Below are positions 14,208-14,903 of a DNA stretch of 14,903 bases, piece by piece. The stretch lies in contig JAXDKI010000295.1 in assembly GCA_034667245.1 (NCBI GenBank), positions 1 to 14,903 on the forward strand, given 5' to 3'. Each line of letters starts with the position of its first letter. Position 1 is the stretch's first letter. This stretch comes from DATBFX01 sp034667245. GTDB lineage: Bacteria > Chloroflexota > Chloroflexia > Thermomicrobiales > UBA6265. The notes beneath the pieces were generated by a model. The model was not told the DNA's origin and did not search any database. It worked only from the letters and a program-made list of their open reading frames with translations. Made by a program: the position numbers and the translations under genes.

Positions 14208-14813
14208 GTGTCCGATCGCGACACAGAACTTCCCATCATCAATATCCTCGGCACGTTGGTTGCGCTCGGCCCGTTACGGCGCGAGCTCATCACGTCGTAC
14301 AACCGCTGGCAGAACGACTTCGAGGTGCAGCGGACGTTCGGCGACCTGCCCAAGGCCGTCACGATCGAGGAGACAACCGCTTGGTATGAAGGGGAGGCGA
14401 CTGCGACCCAGGCCCTTTGGTTCACGATCTACGAGGTGAGAACCTGGCGGCCGATCGGCAGGACCGATCTGTTCGAGCTCGACTGGCGCAATGGCACCGC
14501 ACGCTTCGGCATGTTGATCGGCGAGGGGGACTGTCGCGGCAAAGGCTACGGGACGGAGACCGCGCGACTGATGCTCGACTATGCCTTCACCGCGCTCGGT
14601 CTTCAGACCGTCCTCCTTGACGTCGACGAGTTCAATCTCGCCGGTCGCCGCGCCTACGAGAAGGCGGGATTCAGGGAATGCGGGCGTTGGCGCGGGGCGT
14701 CGCCGATGCCGATGTCGGGGCGACGGTGGGATCGGATTCTCATGGATTGCGTGGCGAGTGAGTTCGAAAGTCCGGTGCTGGGGCGGGTGTTTGCACCGGA
14801 TGCAGGGCATTGA
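14208..14813 (+). CDS. GNAT family N-acetyltransferase (RimJ/RimL type)
   Basis: This protein of about 201 residues would transfer acetyl from acetyl-CoA to an amine, such as a protein N-terminus, an antibiotic or a small metabolite. The acetyl-CoA pyrophosphate loop is CRGKGYGTETARLML (109-123, R/QxxGxG pattern). The strand-helix VLLDVDEFNLAGRRAYEKAGF (135-155) is the standard C-terminal part of RimL-like (Acetyltransf_3) proteins, and VALGPLRRELITSYNRWQND near 18-37 is the usual N-terminal half. I prefer the GTG at 14208 because AAGGGG (14193-14198) is 9 nt upstream; ATG 14199 directly abuts that site and would add 3 residues. The frame is open far upstream through the aminotransferase, which is a shadow. 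It starts 56 bp after the hairpin repeat. Substrate unknown. Confidence 0.9.
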   Translation: MSDRDTELPIINILGTLVALGPLRRELITSYNRWQNDFEVQRTFGDLPKAVTIEETTAWYEGEATATQALWFTIYEVRTWRPIGRTDLFELDWRNGTARFGMLIGEGDCRGKGYGTETARLMLDYAFTALGLQTVLLDVDEFNLAGRRAYEKAGFRECGRWRGASPMPMSGRRWDRILMDCVASEFESPVLGRVFAPDAGH

Positions 14814-14903
14814 TGGTTTGGCAGTTTGCACTCGTATTGATGCTGAAGGCGATGGGGTTGGTAGGGACGGCTCAAGGTTGGGGCTTGCCGTCGATTGCCC
14901 TCA
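14814..14903. other. Terminal stretch with no recognised feature
   Basis: The last 90 bases are visibly richer in T and G than the genes. They show no start with a ribosome site, no clear hairpin and no recognisable protein. The next gene, if any, begins beyond the window. Confidence 0.4.

Overview
The window is GC-rich bacterial DNA carrying twelve protein-coding genes that I can support. There is no rRNA, tRNA, CRISPR array, insertion sequence or phage gene. The gene set (several dipeptide-type ABC transporters, an imidazolonepropionase-like amidohydrolase, a DUF917 protein, a PIG-V-type membrane glycosyltransferase, a DUF433 protein, a Tat-exported binding protein) and the AGGAGG-type ribosome sites fit a Chloroflexota genome, perhaps Thermomicrobia/Sphaerobacter-like. 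That placement is inference from gene style, not a database result.

Layout, left to right. (1) 24-3111, plus strand: two dipeptide-family ABC permeases overlapping by 4 bp, then a metal-dependent amidohydrolase 35 bp downstream; the operon probably begins before the window. (2) 3191-5781, minus strand: a DUF917 protein followed by a MerA/Lpd-like FAD disulfide oxidoreductase, separated by 95 bp holding a strong stem-loop. (3) 6011-7366, minus: a PIG-V-like GT-C glycosyltransferase, apparently leaderless. (4) 7496-8657, plus: an SDR protein lacking the usual Tyr/Lys catalytic pair, then a DUF433 antitoxin-like protein. (5) 8643-12378, minus: a second dipeptide-type ABC operon (Tat-exported binding protein, permease B, permease C) with a clear sigma70-like promoter (TTGACA-17-TATCGT) and a large hairpin between the binding protein and the permeases. 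(6) 12646-14016, plus: a divergently transcribed class III PLP aminotransferase. (7) 14053-14151: a 99-bp near-perfect inverted repeat that looks like a dispersed hairpin element. (8) 14208-14813, plus: a RimJ/RimL-type GNAT acetyltransferase.

Functionally, two peptide- or opine-like importers flank a set of small-molecule enzymes (cyclic amidohydrolase, DUF917, disulfide oxidoreductase, SDR, aminotransferase). A scavenging or catabolic role for amide or amino compounds is plausible, but co-function across the separate operons is inference. Neither ABC operon includes ATP-binding subunits inside the window. I did not find a clearly novel defence or mobile system. The items most worth a second look are the DUF917/disulfide reductase pair, the non-canonical SDR active site, the 99-bp hairpin repeat, and the twin promoter-like boxes before two alternative starts of the glycosyltransferase.
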